This document shows positions 5,234 to 13,471 of a DNA stretch of 34,750 nucleotides, one piece after another. The notes beneath the pieces are model-generated. The model was not told where the DNA came from. It worked only from the letters and a program-made list of their open reading frames with translations, and made no database searches. Where the stretch lies: assembly GCA_965370265.1 (NCBI GenBank), contig CBDUSL010000004.1, positions 1 through 34,750 of the forward strand. Reading direction: 5' to 3'. The translations under genes were made by a program, and so were the position numbers. The stretch's first letter is position 1; each line of letters begins with the position of its first letter. The stretch is from CBDUSL01 sp965370265. GTDB taxonomy: Bacteria > Patescibacteriota > Patescibacteriia > JAXHNJ01.

Positions 5234-7099
5234 ATGACTGAAGAATCAACTTCCGCTTCCGCTTCAGATAAATCTACAGAGGACAAAGAAGTTACGGCGG
5301 ATAAAGAGAAAAAAATAATTGAAATAACGAGCAGGATTTCTGTTAAAGATTTTGCCGAAAAATTAAAATTGCCTGTAACTGAAGTAATTGCCGAGTTAAT
5401 GAAAAACGGAATACTTGCTTCCCAAAATGAAAGTATTGATTTTGACACTGCTTCTATTGTTGCCGATGAGTTGGACTTTGAAGCGGTAAAAAAGAGTGAA
5501 AGTGACGGCGAAGATGAGAAGGATGAACAATTAAAAAAAGTATTGGAAAAAGAGGATAAAAAAAATCTTAAACCCCGTCCTCCGGTAGTTGTTGTTTTGG
5601 GTCATGTTGATCATGGAAAAACAATGCTTCTTGACGCAATTCGCAAGACAAAAGTAGTCGAAAGCGAACACGGCGGAATTACTCAACATATTGGGGCTTA
5701 TCAGGTAGAACACAAAAAGCAGCAAATTTCTTTTGTTGATACACCTGGTCATGCCGCTTTTACCGCCATGCGTTCTAGGGGAGCCAAGGTGGCTGATATA
5801 GCGGTTTTAGTTATTGCCGCTGATGACGGTTTTAAACCTCAAACTAAAGAAGCCTTAAATATTATAAAAACAGCCAAGTTGCCTTTTATTGTGGCTATTA
5901 ATAAAATTGATAAACCAGATGCTAATGTCAATAATGTTTTAAAGGAATTGGCTGATTTGGATCTTCTGCCTGAAGAATGGGGCGGCAAGACAATAACTGT
6001 TCAGGTTTCTGCCAAAGAAAAAAAGGGAATAGATGATTTATTGGAAATGATTCTTCTTGTTTATGAAGTGGAAAAGGAAAATATTAGCGCTAATCCGGAA
6101 GGAAAAATAGTCGGCTCAGTGGTTGAAAGTCATATTGATAAGGGTGAGGGTCCGGTAGCGACAATTTTAATTCAATCGGGAACTTTGCGTATCGGCGATA
6201 CGGTAATTATTGGAGAAATATACGGCCGGATTAAAGCAATGAAAAATTTTAAGGGAAAAAATGTTAAGGAAGCACCTCCCTCTATGCCGGTAAAAATTCT
6301 TGGCCTCAAAGGACTGCCGGTGGTAGGAGATATTTTGACTGTTTCAAAAGATATTAAAGGTTTTAAAAAAGGGATGAAGCAGTATCGCCATGACAAGCAT
6401 TTGATCAAGCCAACCGAATCAAGAATCGAAACTAAAAAAGAAAAAGAAGAAAAAGAAGAAAATGGAGAAGAGAAAAAAACAGCCGCTATAAAATTAATTC
6501 TTAAAACAGATAATTTAGGCTCTCTTGAGGCAGTTATGGAAAGCTTAAAAAAATATAAACACGAAGAAGTAAATTTGGAAATTGTTTATAGCGGTTTGGG
6601 TAATATTTCAGAATCAGATGTATTAAAAGCAGAAGCAACTGGAGCTATTTTAAGAGGTTTTAATGTTTCTGCCAGTAAAGCAGCTGAAGATATTGCCCGG
6701 GAAAAGAATTTGGAATTCAAATCATATAAAGTAATTTATGAACTCCTGGAAGAAATTAAACTAAAAATGGAAGAACTACTGGACCCGGAAATTATTGAAG
6801 AAAAAGTCGGCCGGCTTAAGGTTATCGCTATTTTTCGCACAGAAAAAAAATCAATGATTATCGGTGGCCAAGTAACCGACGGCAAACTACTCCCTGATCT
6901 TAAAGCCAAAATCATACGTTCCAAAGAAGAAATTGGCCGGGGGAAAATAAGCCAGCTTCAAATTGAAAAAAATATAGTTAAAGAAGTAAAAAGTGGCCAG
7001 GAATGCGGCCTTAAGTTTGAAGGCAAGGTAAAAGTGGAAGAAAATGATATTGTAGAAATTTTTACGGAAAAGAAAATATATAAGAAAATTGAATCATAA
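5234..7099 (+). CDS. infB: Translation initiation factor IF-2
   Basis: 621 aa, short for IF-2, with a reduced N-terminal region. Residues about 32-85 form the small IF2-N helical domain (ISVKDFAEKLKLPVTEVIAE). The GTPase domain has G1 GHVDHGKT (123-130), G3 DTPGH (169-173) and NKID (near 222). Beta-barrel domain II follows from about residue 300, then a Lys/Glu-rich linker (about 395-420), domain III and the C-terminal domain that binds fMet-tRNA. It brings initiator tRNA to the 30S subunit and joins the subunits. rbfA follows after 3 nt, then the DHH gene: the usual infB-rbfA-nrnA order. Confidence 0.98.
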   Translation: MTEESTSASASDKSTEDKEVTADKEKKIIEITSRISVKDFAEKLKLPVTEVIAELMKNGILASQNESIDFDTASIVADELDFEAVKKSESDGEDEKDEQLKKVLEKEDKKNLKPRPPVVVVLGHVDHGKTMLLDAIRKTKVVESEHGGITQHIGAYQVEHKKQQISFVDTPGHAAFTAMRSRGAKVADIAVLVIAADDGFKPQTKEALNIIKTAKLPFIVAINKIDKPDANVNNVLKELADLDLLPEEWGGKTITVQVSAKEKKGIDDLLEMILLVYEVEKENISANPEGKIVGSVVESHIDKGEGPVATILIQSGTLRIGDTVIIGEIYGRIKAMKNFKGKNVKEAPPSMPVKILGLKGLPVVGDILTVSKDIKGFKKGMKQYRHDKHLIKPTESRIETKKEKEEKEENGEEKKTAAIKLILKTDNLGSLEAVMESLKKYKHEEVNLEIVYSGLGNISESDVLKAEATGAILRGFNVSASKAAEDIAREKNLEFKSYKVIYELLEEIKLKMEELLDPEIIEEKVGRLKVIAIFRTEKKSMIIGGQVTDGKLLPDLKAKIIRSKEEIGRGKISQLQIEKNIVKEVKSGQECGLKFEGKVKVEENDIVEIFTEKKIYKKIES

Positions 7100-7102
7100 C
7101 CC

Positions 7103-7441
7103 ATGCCCAACAAACGTCTTAGTCAGGTTAATGAATTAATACGCCGTGAACTTTCTGAGATAATAAACCGTGAAATTGAGATCCCAGCCGGCTCTCTGGT
7201 GACTGTAAAGAAAGTGGAGACATCAGCAGACTTACATCTTGCTAAAGTCTGGCTTTCGATTCTACCTTTTGATAAAGGGCCCAAAGTTCACAGTATTCTT
7301 AGGAAAAATATTCATCATTTGCAGAAAATACTAGACCATAAGCTGGTTATGAAATTTGTGCCCAAGCTTTGTTTTTTTATTGACCAAAGTGAAGAAGAAG
7401 CGGAAAAAATATACGGGCTTATTGACAACTTGGAAGAATAG
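7103..7441 (+). CDS. rbfA: 30S ribosome-binding factor A
   Basis: 112 aa, the single KH-type domain of RbfA: N-terminal RLSQVNELIRRELSEIINREI, central VTVKKVETSADLHLAKVWLSI, C-terminal VPKLCFFIDQSEEEAEKI. It binds the 30S particle during late 16S rRNA maturation. It lies 3 nt after infB, so the two are co-transcribed and probably translationally coupled. Confidence 0.95.
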   Translation: MPNKRLSQVNELIRRELSEIINREIEIPAGSLVTVKKVETSADLHLAKVWLSILPFDKGPKVHSILRKNIHHLQKILDHKLVMKFVPKLCFFIDQSEEEAEKIYGLIDNLEE

Positions 7442-7476
7442 TCGTAGGATAGCTAGTTAAATTGAATATTTGAGAT

Positions 7477-8457
7477 ATGACTGAGCTTTACCAAAATTTT
7501 AATAAGCTTAACCAGCTAATATTAGGGGCGAAAAAAATCCTTCTCAGTACCCACGAAAAACCGGATGGAGATGCCCTTGGTTCAATGCTGGCTTTAGCCC
7601 TTTACTTTGAAGATGTAAAAAAAGAGCATCTTTGTTTTATTAGGGAAAAGGTAATAGATAACTATTATTTTCTGCCGGGAGTGGAAAAAATTTCCGGACA
7701 AATTGGTGAAATCAAAGATTACGACTTGATTATATTTATTGATGCCGGGGACATAAAAAGAACTGGCATTTTTGAGTATCTTAATAAAATTGATTATCAA
7801 GGAACAAAAATTGTAAACATTGACCACCACTTGACCCGTCTGGATAATTGGGAAAAAAGGATAAATCTAAATATTATTAACCTGGAAGTTTCTTCGGTCT
7901 CAGAAATAATCCACCATTTTTTTGATCATATTAAAGCCATAACCAATAAAGAAAAGGCCACTAATCTTTTAACCGGTATTTTAACGGACACAGGCTGTTT
8001 TTCAAATTTAGGAACAACTATTAATTCCTTTTCTATCGCCGGTCAGCTTTTGAATAAGGGAGCAAATCTAAAAAAGATATGTGATAATACTTTAAAAAAT
8101 AATAATATTATATCCCTAAGACTTTGGGGGAGAGCGCTCTCTCGTTTGGAAAAAAACAAAAAAACCGGAGTGGTTACCTCTATTATTACTCAAAAAGACT
8201 TACAAGAATGCGAGGCTGAAGAAGAATCCACCGAAGGAATCAGTAATTTCCTCAATTCCCTTTCCGAAGCTAAGTTCACCCTTCTTTTTAAAGAAGAAAA
8301 AGGAGGAATAATAAAAGGAAGCTTAAGAACTACTCGCGATGACGTTGATGTTTCAAAAATAGCCGCTTATTTCGGGGGAGGCGGGCATAAAAAAGCGGCT
8401 GGTTTTTCAGTCAAAGGAAAGCTTGTTAAAATACCATCTGGCTGGAAGATTGAATAA
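7477..8457 (+). CDS. nrnA: DHH/DHHA1 phosphoesterase, NrnA-like oligoribonuclease
   Basis: 326 aa. DHH domain motifs: H26-x3-D30-x-D32 (STHEKPDGDAL), D89 (FIDAGD), D116-H117-H118 (NIDHHLTR) and a further Asp near 170 (GILTDTG). The C-terminal DHHA1 domain ends with GGGGHKKAAGF. Proteins of this type degrade short RNA oligonucleotides and/or pAp, and the position after infB-rbfA is the usual one. The choice between NrnA activity and another DHH substrate rests on synteny. It starts 35 nt after rbfA. Confidence 0.88.
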   Translation: MTELYQNFNKLNQLILGAKKILLSTHEKPDGDALGSMLALALYFEDVKKEHLCFIREKVIDNYYFLPGVEKISGQIGEIKDYDLIIFIDAGDIKRTGIFEYLNKIDYQGTKIVNIDHHLTRLDNWEKRINLNIINLEVSSVSEIIHHFFDHIKAITNKEKATNLLTGILTDTGCFSNLGTTINSFSIAGQLLNKGANLKKICDNTLKNNNIISLRLWGRALSRLEKNKKTGVVTSIITQKDLQECEAEEESTEGISNFLNSLSEAKFTLLFKEEKGGIIKGSLRTTRDDVDVSKIAAYFGGGGHKKAAGFSVKGKLVKIPSGWKIE

Positions 8458-8478
8458 TATAATATTATGGGTTATAAT
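8450..8478 (+). promoter_or_regulatory. Promoter of clpP
   Basis: -35 TTGAAT (8450-8455, overlapping the end of the DHH gene), 17 nt, -10 TATAAT (8473-8478). The leader would be about 22 nt. Confidence 0.65.
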
Positions 8479-8506
8479 GTTAAAGCTTAATTAATAATTA
8501 AAAAAT

Positions 8507-9103
8507 ATGACTAAAACAACCAACCAAACTCTTATTCCCATGGTGGTGGAAAAGTCAGCTCGGGGCGAAAGGGCCTATGACATTTATTCCCGTCTTCTGA
8601 AAGAGAGGATTATTTTTTTGGGTGATGTTATTAATGACGCAATGGCTAATAATATTATTGCTCAACTTTTATTTCTTGAAAGCGAAGACAAAAATAAAGA
8701 TATTAAACTCTATGTAAATACTCCCGGCGGTTCGGTGACATCCGGTCTGGCTATTTATGACACTATGCAATATGTTAAACCGGACATTACCACTATTTGT
8801 GTTGGGATGGCTGGATCAATGGGGGCGGTGCTTTTAGCGGCCGGGAAAAAGGGAAAACGTTTTGCTCTGCCAAATTCAGAGATTTTACTCCATCAGGTAA
8901 TGGGAGAAGCCGGCGGCCAAGCCGTAGATATAAAAATAAGGGCCGAACATATATTAAAAATTAGAGATCGTATAAACGGCATTCTCTCTAAACATACTGG
9001 CCAGTCTTTAAAAAATATAGAAAAAGATACTGACCGTGATTTTTTTATGCAAGCTGAAGAAGCCAAGAAATACGGTTTGATCGATAAAATAATAAGCCGA
9101 TAA
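8507..9103 (+). CDS. clpP: ATP-dependent Clp protease proteolytic subunit
   Basis: 198 aa, normal ClpP length. The catalytic triad is visible: Ser104 in GMAGSMGAVLL, His129 in EILLHQVMG, Asp178 in TDRDFF. The N-terminal PMVVEKSARGERAYDIYSRL and the GGSVTSG oxyanion-strand region are typical. It forms the two-ring barrel that degrades proteins unfolded by ClpX or ClpC; no Clp ATPase gene is in this window. It has its own promoter and a strong terminator at 9118. Confidence 0.98.
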   Translation: MTKTTNQTLIPMVVEKSARGERAYDIYSRLLKERIIFLGDVINDAMANNIIAQLLFLESEDKNKDIKLYVNTPGGSVTSGLAIYDTMQYVKPDITTICVGMAGSMGAVLLAAGKKGKRFALPNSEILLHQVMGEAGGQAVDIKIRAEHILKIRDRINGILSKHTGQSLKNIEKDTDRDFFMQAEEAKKYGLIDKIISR

Positions 9104-9117
9104 GAATAAAAACAAAA

Positions 9118-9142
9118 AAAACCGGGAACAACCCGGTTTTTA
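9118..9142 (+). terminator. Terminator after clpP
   Basis: AAAACCGGG (9118-9126) pairs with CCCGGTTTT (9132-9140) around AACAA, followed by T-rich DNA. Confidence 0.85.
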
Positions 9143-9149
9143 TATAGAC

Positions 9150-9178
9150 TTGCGGTTTATATATATCTGTGATAATAT
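9150..9178 (+). promoter_or_regulatory. Promoter of rny
   Basis: -35 TTGCGG (9150-9155), 17 nt, -10 TAATAT (9173-9178). It implies a leader of about 120 nt before the rny start codon. Confidence 0.5.
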
Positions 9179-9215
9179 AGTATAAGCTTATTTAATTAAT
9201 TATGTTAATTTTAAA

Positions 9216-9287
9216 CCATAAAATAAAATCAAAGACAAACCAGGGAAATTCATACTCCGGTAGTTTTAGTATATTTGTATTTTATGG
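9216..9287 (+). promoter_or_regulatory. Long-range stem in the rny 5' leader
   Basis: CCATAAAATA (9216-9225) is perfectly complementary to TATTTTATGG (9278-9287), closing a 52-nt loop just before an AGGA sequence and the start codon. It could fold the leader of this RNase gene; function is inference. Confidence 0.4.
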
Positions 9288-9304
9288 AATAGGAAACAAA
9301 CTAC

Positions 9305-10831
9305 ATGAACAGTTCAATTTGGATTATAATAGCAGCAGTAGGTATATTAGGCGGAATGTTTTCCGGCTATTACGCCCGAAAATTTTGGGCAGTTAGAGAA
9401 TCTGCCTCAGTTGAGGCCAAGTCAAAAAGTTTAATTGATCAGGCAAAGGTCAAACAAAAAGAAATCTTAATTCAGGCCAAAGACAGGGCGATTAAGGTTA
9501 TTGAGGTTGCCAAAAAAGAAGTCAATGACCACCGGGGAGAATTAAAGCATATTCAGGACCGTCTTGAAAAAAGAGAGGCTTTTTTCGATCAAAAAATATT
9601 AGATTTAGAGGGCAAACAACAGCGTATAATTGATAAGGCGGGAGAAGTAGAAAAGATTAAAGAACAGATAAATAAAATCAAAGACGAGCAAATGGGTAAA
9701 CTGGAAAAGATTGCTGAACTTACCCGCGAAGAAGCCAAGAAAGTATTATTAGAAAATACTGAAACCCGCATGAAAGATGAATTGCTTTCCAGGATAAGAA
9801 AACTTCAGGCTCAAGGCCAGGATGAACTGGAAAGAGAGGCTCGTGACCTTCTTTCCGCGGTTATCCAGCGTATTGCTTCTTCCCATGTTTCGGAGACAAC
9901 CACGACCGTGGTTAATCTGCCCTCTGATGAAATGAAAGGCCGAATTATCGGACGGGAGGGAAGAAATATTAAAACTATTGAACGGCTAACCGGAGTGGAA
10001 ATAATTGTTGATGATACTCCCGAGGCAATTGTTATTTCCGGGTTTAATCCTATCAGGCGTCATCTTGCTAAGCGAACGCTTGATAAACTTATTTCCGACG
10101 GACGGATTCATCCCGCTAGGATTGAAGAAACAATTGAAAAAGCTAAAAAAGAATTAGCGATTGATATAAAGAAAGCGGGCGAAGAAGCGGCTTACAAGGT
10201 TGGTGTAGCTGGGCTAGATCCGAAACTTATCCAGATTTTAGGCCGTCTCAAATACCGGACTTCTTATGGCCAGAATGTTTTACAGCACTCTATCGAAGTG
10301 GCTGAATTGTCGACTCTATTGGCTAAGGAACTGGGAGCTAACGCCGCTATTTGTAAAAAAGCCGGTCTTCTTCATGACATTGGCAAAGCCGTAGACCATG
10401 AAATTCAAGGCGGTCATCCTGAAATCGGCTATGATATCATTAAAAAATTCGGCTTGGCGGAAGAAGTGGCTTACGCGGCTAAAGCCCATCATGACGATGC
10501 TCCTACTACTCTGGAAGCAATTATTGTTAAAGTAGCCGATGCAATTTCCGGAGCTCGCCCAGGAGCGAGAAAGGACACCTACGAACATTACCTTCAGCGC
10601 TTGGAAGAACTGGAAGGCGTGGCCAAATCTTTTGACGGGGTCGAAAAAACTTACGCTGTCCAGGCGGGAAGAGAAATCAGAGTTTTTGTCTTTCCTGACA
10701 AGATTGACGATTATAAGGCCACTAAACTAGCCGGTGATATAGCCAAGAAAATTGAAGAAGAATTAAGATACCCCGGTGAAATTAAGGTAAATGTTATTAG
10801 AGAAACCAGAATAACGGAATATGCTCGATAG
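9305..10831 (+). CDS. rny: Ribonuclease Y
   Basis: 508 aa. N-terminal membrane anchor (residues 5-24), a long charged coiled coil (about 30-170), the KH domain with GRIIGREGRN (212-221) and an HD phosphohydrolase domain (motif H357-D358 in LLHDIGKA). RNase Y is the membrane-bound endonuclease that starts mRNA decay in bacteria without RNase E. It is followed 29 nt later by ymdB, as in Bacillus and many other bacteria. The start follows an AGGA about 10 nt upstream; an ORF beginning at 9202 in another frame is non-coding. Confidence 0.97.
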   Translation: MNSSIWIIIAAVGILGGMFSGYYARKFWAVRESASVEAKSKSLIDQAKVKQKEILIQAKDRAIKVIEVAKKEVNDHRGELKHIQDRLEKREAFFDQKILDLEGKQQRIIDKAGEVEKIKEQINKIKDEQMGKLEKIAELTREEAKKVLLENTETRMKDELLSRIRKLQAQGQDELEREARDLLSAVIQRIASSHVSETTTTVVNLPSDEMKGRIIGREGRNIKTIERLTGVEIIVDDTPEAIVISGFNPIRRHLAKRTLDKLISDGRIHPARIEETIEKAKKELAIDIKKAGEEAAYKVGVAGLDPKLIQILGRLKYRTSYGQNVLQHSIEVAELSTLLAKELGANAAICKKAGLLHDIGKAVDHEIQGGHPEIGYDIIKKFGLAEEVAYAAKAHHDDAPTTLEAIIVKVADAISGARPGARKDTYEHYLQRLEELEGVAKSFDGVEKTYAVQAGREIRVFVFPDKIDDYKATKLAGDIAKKIEEELRYPGEIKVNVIRETRITEYAR

Positions 10832-10860
10832 CTAATTGCGTATAGGAAAAAATATAAATT

Positions 10861-11658
10861 ATGAAATTAAAAGTATTATTTTTCGGAGATATTGTTGGTA
10901 AAATTGGCCGTAAGGCCGTGGCCAAAATATTGCCGGAACTAAAAAAGAAATATAAACCTGACCTTATTTTAGCTAATGCTGAAAATCTGGCTCACGGAGT
11001 GGGGCTAACCGCTAAAACTATTGATGAAATGAAAGAAGCAGGAATAGATTATTTTACTTCCGGTAATCATATCTATAAAAAAGAAGCTGGTGAAGAAGTG
11101 CTTAATTTAGTTAATGGAACGGTAATCCGACCGGCTAATTATCCCCCTGGAGCCCCCGGAGCTGGCGCAAAAATAATTGAACTTGGCGTAAAAAAAATAC
11201 TTATGGTAAACTTAATAGGAAGAGTTTTTATGTCTGAAGATTTTGACTGCCCATTTCGCAAGTTTGATGAAATATACGAAAAATATAAAAAAGAGAATCC
11301 GGTAATAATTGTTGATTTTCACGCCGAAGCAACTTCTGAAAAAGTGGCCATGGGACACTATTTAAACGGCCGGGTGGCTGCCCTTCTGGGTACCCACACT
11401 CATGTTCCTACGGCTGACCAGCAGATCCTCTCTAAGGGAACAGCCTATATTTCTGATGTTGGTATGGTCGGGGCTTATGACTCGGTTATTGGAGTGGATA
11501 AAAAAAACGTTTTAGACATGTTTCTTACCCAAATGCCCTTGCGTCATGAAATGGTGGAAGAAGGGAAGGTGCAGGTAAACAGCGTTTTGATAGAGATTGA
11601 TGCCAAAGAGAAAAAGGCAAAAAAAATCGAACGTATTGATCGAATAATAGAGATTTAA
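10861..11658 (+). CDS. ymdB: YmdB-family metallophosphoesterase
   Basis: 265 aa, normal length. Motifs of the YmdB family (TIGR00282): FGDIVGKIGRKA at the N-terminus, NAENLAHGVGLT, SGNHIYKK, DFHAEATSEK, LLGTHTHVPTADQ and ISDVGMVG, which hold the two-metal ligands. B. subtilis YmdB hydrolyses cyclic nucleotides such as cAMP and affects biofilm and motility decisions; this role is by family. It follows rny in the common pairing. Confidence 0.93.
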   Translation: MKLKVLFFGDIVGKIGRKAVAKILPELKKKYKPDLILANAENLAHGVGLTAKTIDEMKEAGIDYFTSGNHIYKKEAGEEVLNLVNGTVIRPANYPPGAPGAGAKIIELGVKKILMVNLIGRVFMSEDFDCPFRKFDEIYEKYKKENPVIIVDFHAEATSEKVAMGHYLNGRVAALLGTHTHVPTADQQILSKGTAYISDVGMVGAYDSVIGVDKKNVLDMFLTQMPLRHEMVEEGKVQVNSVLIEIDAKEKKAKKIERIDRIIEI

Positions 11659-11702
11659 TAATTAACTTATCCCGCGGATTTTTGCGGGAAGGAGATATAA
11701 AT

Positions 11703-12014
11703 ATGAACAAAGCAGAACTTTGCAACAGATTATCCGAAAAGGTTGGTTTAACCAAAAAACAGTGTGTGGATGTGATAGACACTTTTGAAAGTATCACTAT
11801 TGAAGAGCTGCAAAATGGCGGCGAGGTTACTTTAACCGGTTTTGGCACTTTTCTTTCCCGAAGAAGGGAAGCCAGAATGGGAGTAAACCCCCAGAATCCT
11901 ACCGAAAAAATTCAGATCCCGGCCGTAACCGTGCCTAAATTCAAGGCCGGCAAAAAACTGAAAGATTCTTTGAAGCAGTCAGGTCATTCTTCGGAACCTC
12001 AACAGAGCGAGTAA
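11703..12014 (+). CDS. hup: HU-family DNA-binding protein
   Basis: 103 aa. Helical N-terminal dimer half (MNKAELCNRLSEKVGLTKKQ), the conserved VTLTGFGTFLSRRREARMG, the DNA-clasping arm with GVNPQNPTEKIQIPA (intercalating Pro within NP-x-T) and VPKFKAGKKLKDSL. A short Ser/Gln/Glu tail (QSGHSSEPQQSE) extends past the usual 90 aa. It bends and compacts DNA. The start is ATG 11703 with AAGGAG 8 nt upstream; a CCCGC/GCGGG hairpin lies immediately before that site. Confidence 0.95.
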   Translation: MNKAELCNRLSEKVGLTKKQCVDVIDTFESITIEELQNGGEVTLTGFGTFLSRRREARMGVNPQNPTEKIQIPAVTVPKFKAGKKLKDSLKQSGHSSEPQQSE

Positions 12015-12035
12015 AAAAAATAATATAAAATAAAA

Positions 12036-12063
12036 AACATTGTCTTTTGGGATAGTGTTTTTT
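12036..12063 (+). terminator. Terminator after HU
   Basis: ACATTGTC pairs with GATAGTGT around TTTTGG, then a run of seven T. A second hairpin with CGAGC/GCTCG and eight T follows at about 12082-12116. Confidence 0.75.
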
Positions 12064-12130
12064 TATCTCTTTTAACTTTGGCGAGCCGATTCGTTGTAGA
12101 TCTGCTCGTTTTTTTTATCCCTTGCCGTGC

Positions 12131-12154
12131 AAGCCGTAGCCTTGGCGAAAGCTT
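12131..12154 (+). repeat. Short palindromic repeat remnant (GCCGTAGCCTTGGCGAAAGC type)
   Basis: AAGC-CGTAGCCTTGGCGAAA-GCTT. The block resembles CGCCGAAGCTTTAGCAAAGGCG at 14953-14974, which suggests copies of one dispersed palindrome. Confidence 0.45.
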
Positions 12155-12216
12155 GACTCTCGCCCCCTTTGGCGCTATGGTGAAAGGAGTTAAATCTTAA
12201 CAAAAGATATTATTAT

Positions 12217-12777
12217 ATGAATGTAGAAAGAGAAAACAGAATTGATTTTGAGAAAGAACAGAAGCTTTTGGAAATAGGAAAAGAAGTTGAGAAATTAGAA
12301 GATAAATTGGGTAAGGGAATAGATCCGGGAATTCGCGAAACTCTGATTTCTGTTAAAGCCTATGGTTTTCCCACTTCTGGGTCTTGCGAAGGCCATAATC
12401 ACCGCGGTGAGGCTTTGCCCTGGATCGAGATAGAAAATCCGGCTCCGGTTGGCTGGGAAGAAGACGAGAAGAAAAAGGAACTCTGGCGGCAGTGGAATAA
12501 TAGAGATGTCGGCAAACTAAGGAAATTAGTAGAACAATTTTATGAGGAAAGAAAAGAACAAGGAAAAAATATCTCAGAAAAAGTAAAATTAGATTTTTGG
12601 CCAATAGGCAAATACGGAGCAATGAGGCTCCAACCTTCAGCTCAAACCGATATTTCAGGCTCGGGTAAAGTTACGGAACAAATGGGAAAAGAAAGAGAGC
12701 AGATGGACCTTGAGCCTTATAAAAAGGAAATGGTAGATTTTGGGGAATACTTAAGACGGAAATTTTTAGAAGAATAA
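12217..12777 (+). CDS. Conserved-looking hypothetical protein, unassigned
   Basis: 186 aa, soluble, highly charged (many Glu and Lys). The middle holds GFPTSGSCEGHNHRGEALPWIEIENP (about residues 50-76), with a Cys and two His close together that could bind metal or form an active site. The rest is helical, with Trp-rich pieces (ELWRQWNN) and a coiled charged segment. I do not recognise a family. The start has no close Shine-Dalgarno; GAAAGGAG lies about 30 nt upstream. A clean terminator follows at 12798. Confidence 0.65.
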   Translation: MNVERENRIDFEKEQKLLEIGKEVEKLEDKLGKGIDPGIRETLISVKAYGFPTSGSCEGHNHRGEALPWIEIENPAPVGWEEDEKKKELWRQWNNRDVGKLRKLVEQFYEERKEQGKNISEKVKLDFWPIGKYGAMRLQPSAQTDISGSGKVTEQMGKEREQMDLEPYKKEMVDFGEYLRRKFLEE

Positions 12778-12797
12778 TTTTACTGATATCAGGCGCC

Positions 12798-12821
12798 ACG
12801 GCCCCAAAAGGCCGTTTTTTA
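12798..12821 (+). terminator. Terminator after the 186-aa gene
   Basis: ACGGCC (12798-12803) pairs with GGCCGT (12810-12815) around CCAAAA, followed by TTTTT. Confidence 0.85.
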
Positions 12822-12940
12822 GTTGGGGATAAAAATGGTGGAAAGGTTGTGCGGAAAAGTGTTTGACCGAACTCTTGCCAAGAGATAGACTTAAAAGTAC
12901 TATGTTAGAGGGGATTTTTAATTATTATTATTTGTAATAA

Positions 12941-13447
12941 ATGAAAGAAAATATTAAAAGAAAAGTTGCATGGAATAAAGGTGTCAGTATGACTGAGGTT
13001 ACTAAAAAAAGAATCAGTAAATCTTTAAAAGGGAGAACCCCTTGGAATAAGGGAAAAAAAATGAGCCCTATAATAAAGATCAAAATCAAAGAATCAACTA
13101 AAGGGAGAACCCCTTGGAATAAGGGGAGAAATTGGTCTGTTAAGGTAAAGAAAAAGATTAGTAAAACTAAACTTGCACCAGAAATTAAATTTATAAATCT
13201 TTATAATACTATTTCCTTACATTTTAAAAGTAATTTCCGAGAAATTGATACCTTTATTATAGAAGAAGTACCTAGTATTCATATTAGGGTGAGTAACAGA
13301 GGCAGGGAAACGTTGCCTACATACATTCGTCATTGTATTGGCCACCCTGAGCATGGTAAATACAAAAGAGAAGAACTTATTTATTCGATTAATATTTTAG
13401 CTATTCTTAGTAAAAAATTATTATCGTTGGTAAAAGTTAATAGGTAA
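12941..13447 (+). CDS. NUMOD3-repeat protein without a recognisable nuclease domain
   Basis: 168 aa, very basic. Three tandem modules of about 24-36 residues each start with W-N-K-G (residues 11, 36 and 60) and continue S-x-x-x-K-K-K-I-S-K-S-x-K-G. This is the NUMOD3 DNA-binding module found in GIY-YIG and HNH homing endonucleases. The C-terminal half (about 80-168; IIEEVPSIHIRVSNRGRETL, RHCIGHPEHGKYKREEL) shows no GIY-YIG, LAGLIDADG or clear HNH motif. It may be a truncated homing endonuclease or a stand-alone DNA-binding protein. A 26-bp exact DNA repeat (13028, 13100) shows recent module duplication. Confidence 0.65.
   Translation: MKENIKRKVAWNKGVSMTEVTKKRISKSLKGRTPWNKGKKMSPIIKIKIKESTKGRTPWNKGRNWSVKVKKKISKTKLAPEIKFINLYNTISLHFKSNFREIDTFIIEEVPSIHIRVSNRGRETLPTYIRHCIGHPEHGKYKREELIYSINILAILSKKLLSLVKVNR
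13028..13125 (+). repeat. 26-bp direct repeat inside the NUMOD3 gene
   Basis: Identical 26-mers beginning AAAGGGAGAACCCCTTGG at 13028-13053 and 13100-13125, 72 bp (24 codons) apart and in frame. Each contains AACCCCTTGGAATAAGGG, itself partly self-complementary (CCCCTT/AAGGGG at the second copy). Confidence 0.8.
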
Positions 13448-13471
13448 TTTCTTATCAGGAGGAAGAAAAAT

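Noticed and set aside
9202..9396. 64-aa ORF before rny
   Set aside because: It overlaps the rny leader and start in another frame, has no Shine-Dalgarno and no protein-like pattern.
13028..13125. CRISPR-like repeat pair
   Set aside because: Only two 26-bp copies, in frame inside a coding gene, explained by NUMOD3 module duplication. No CRISPR array or cas gene was seen in the window.
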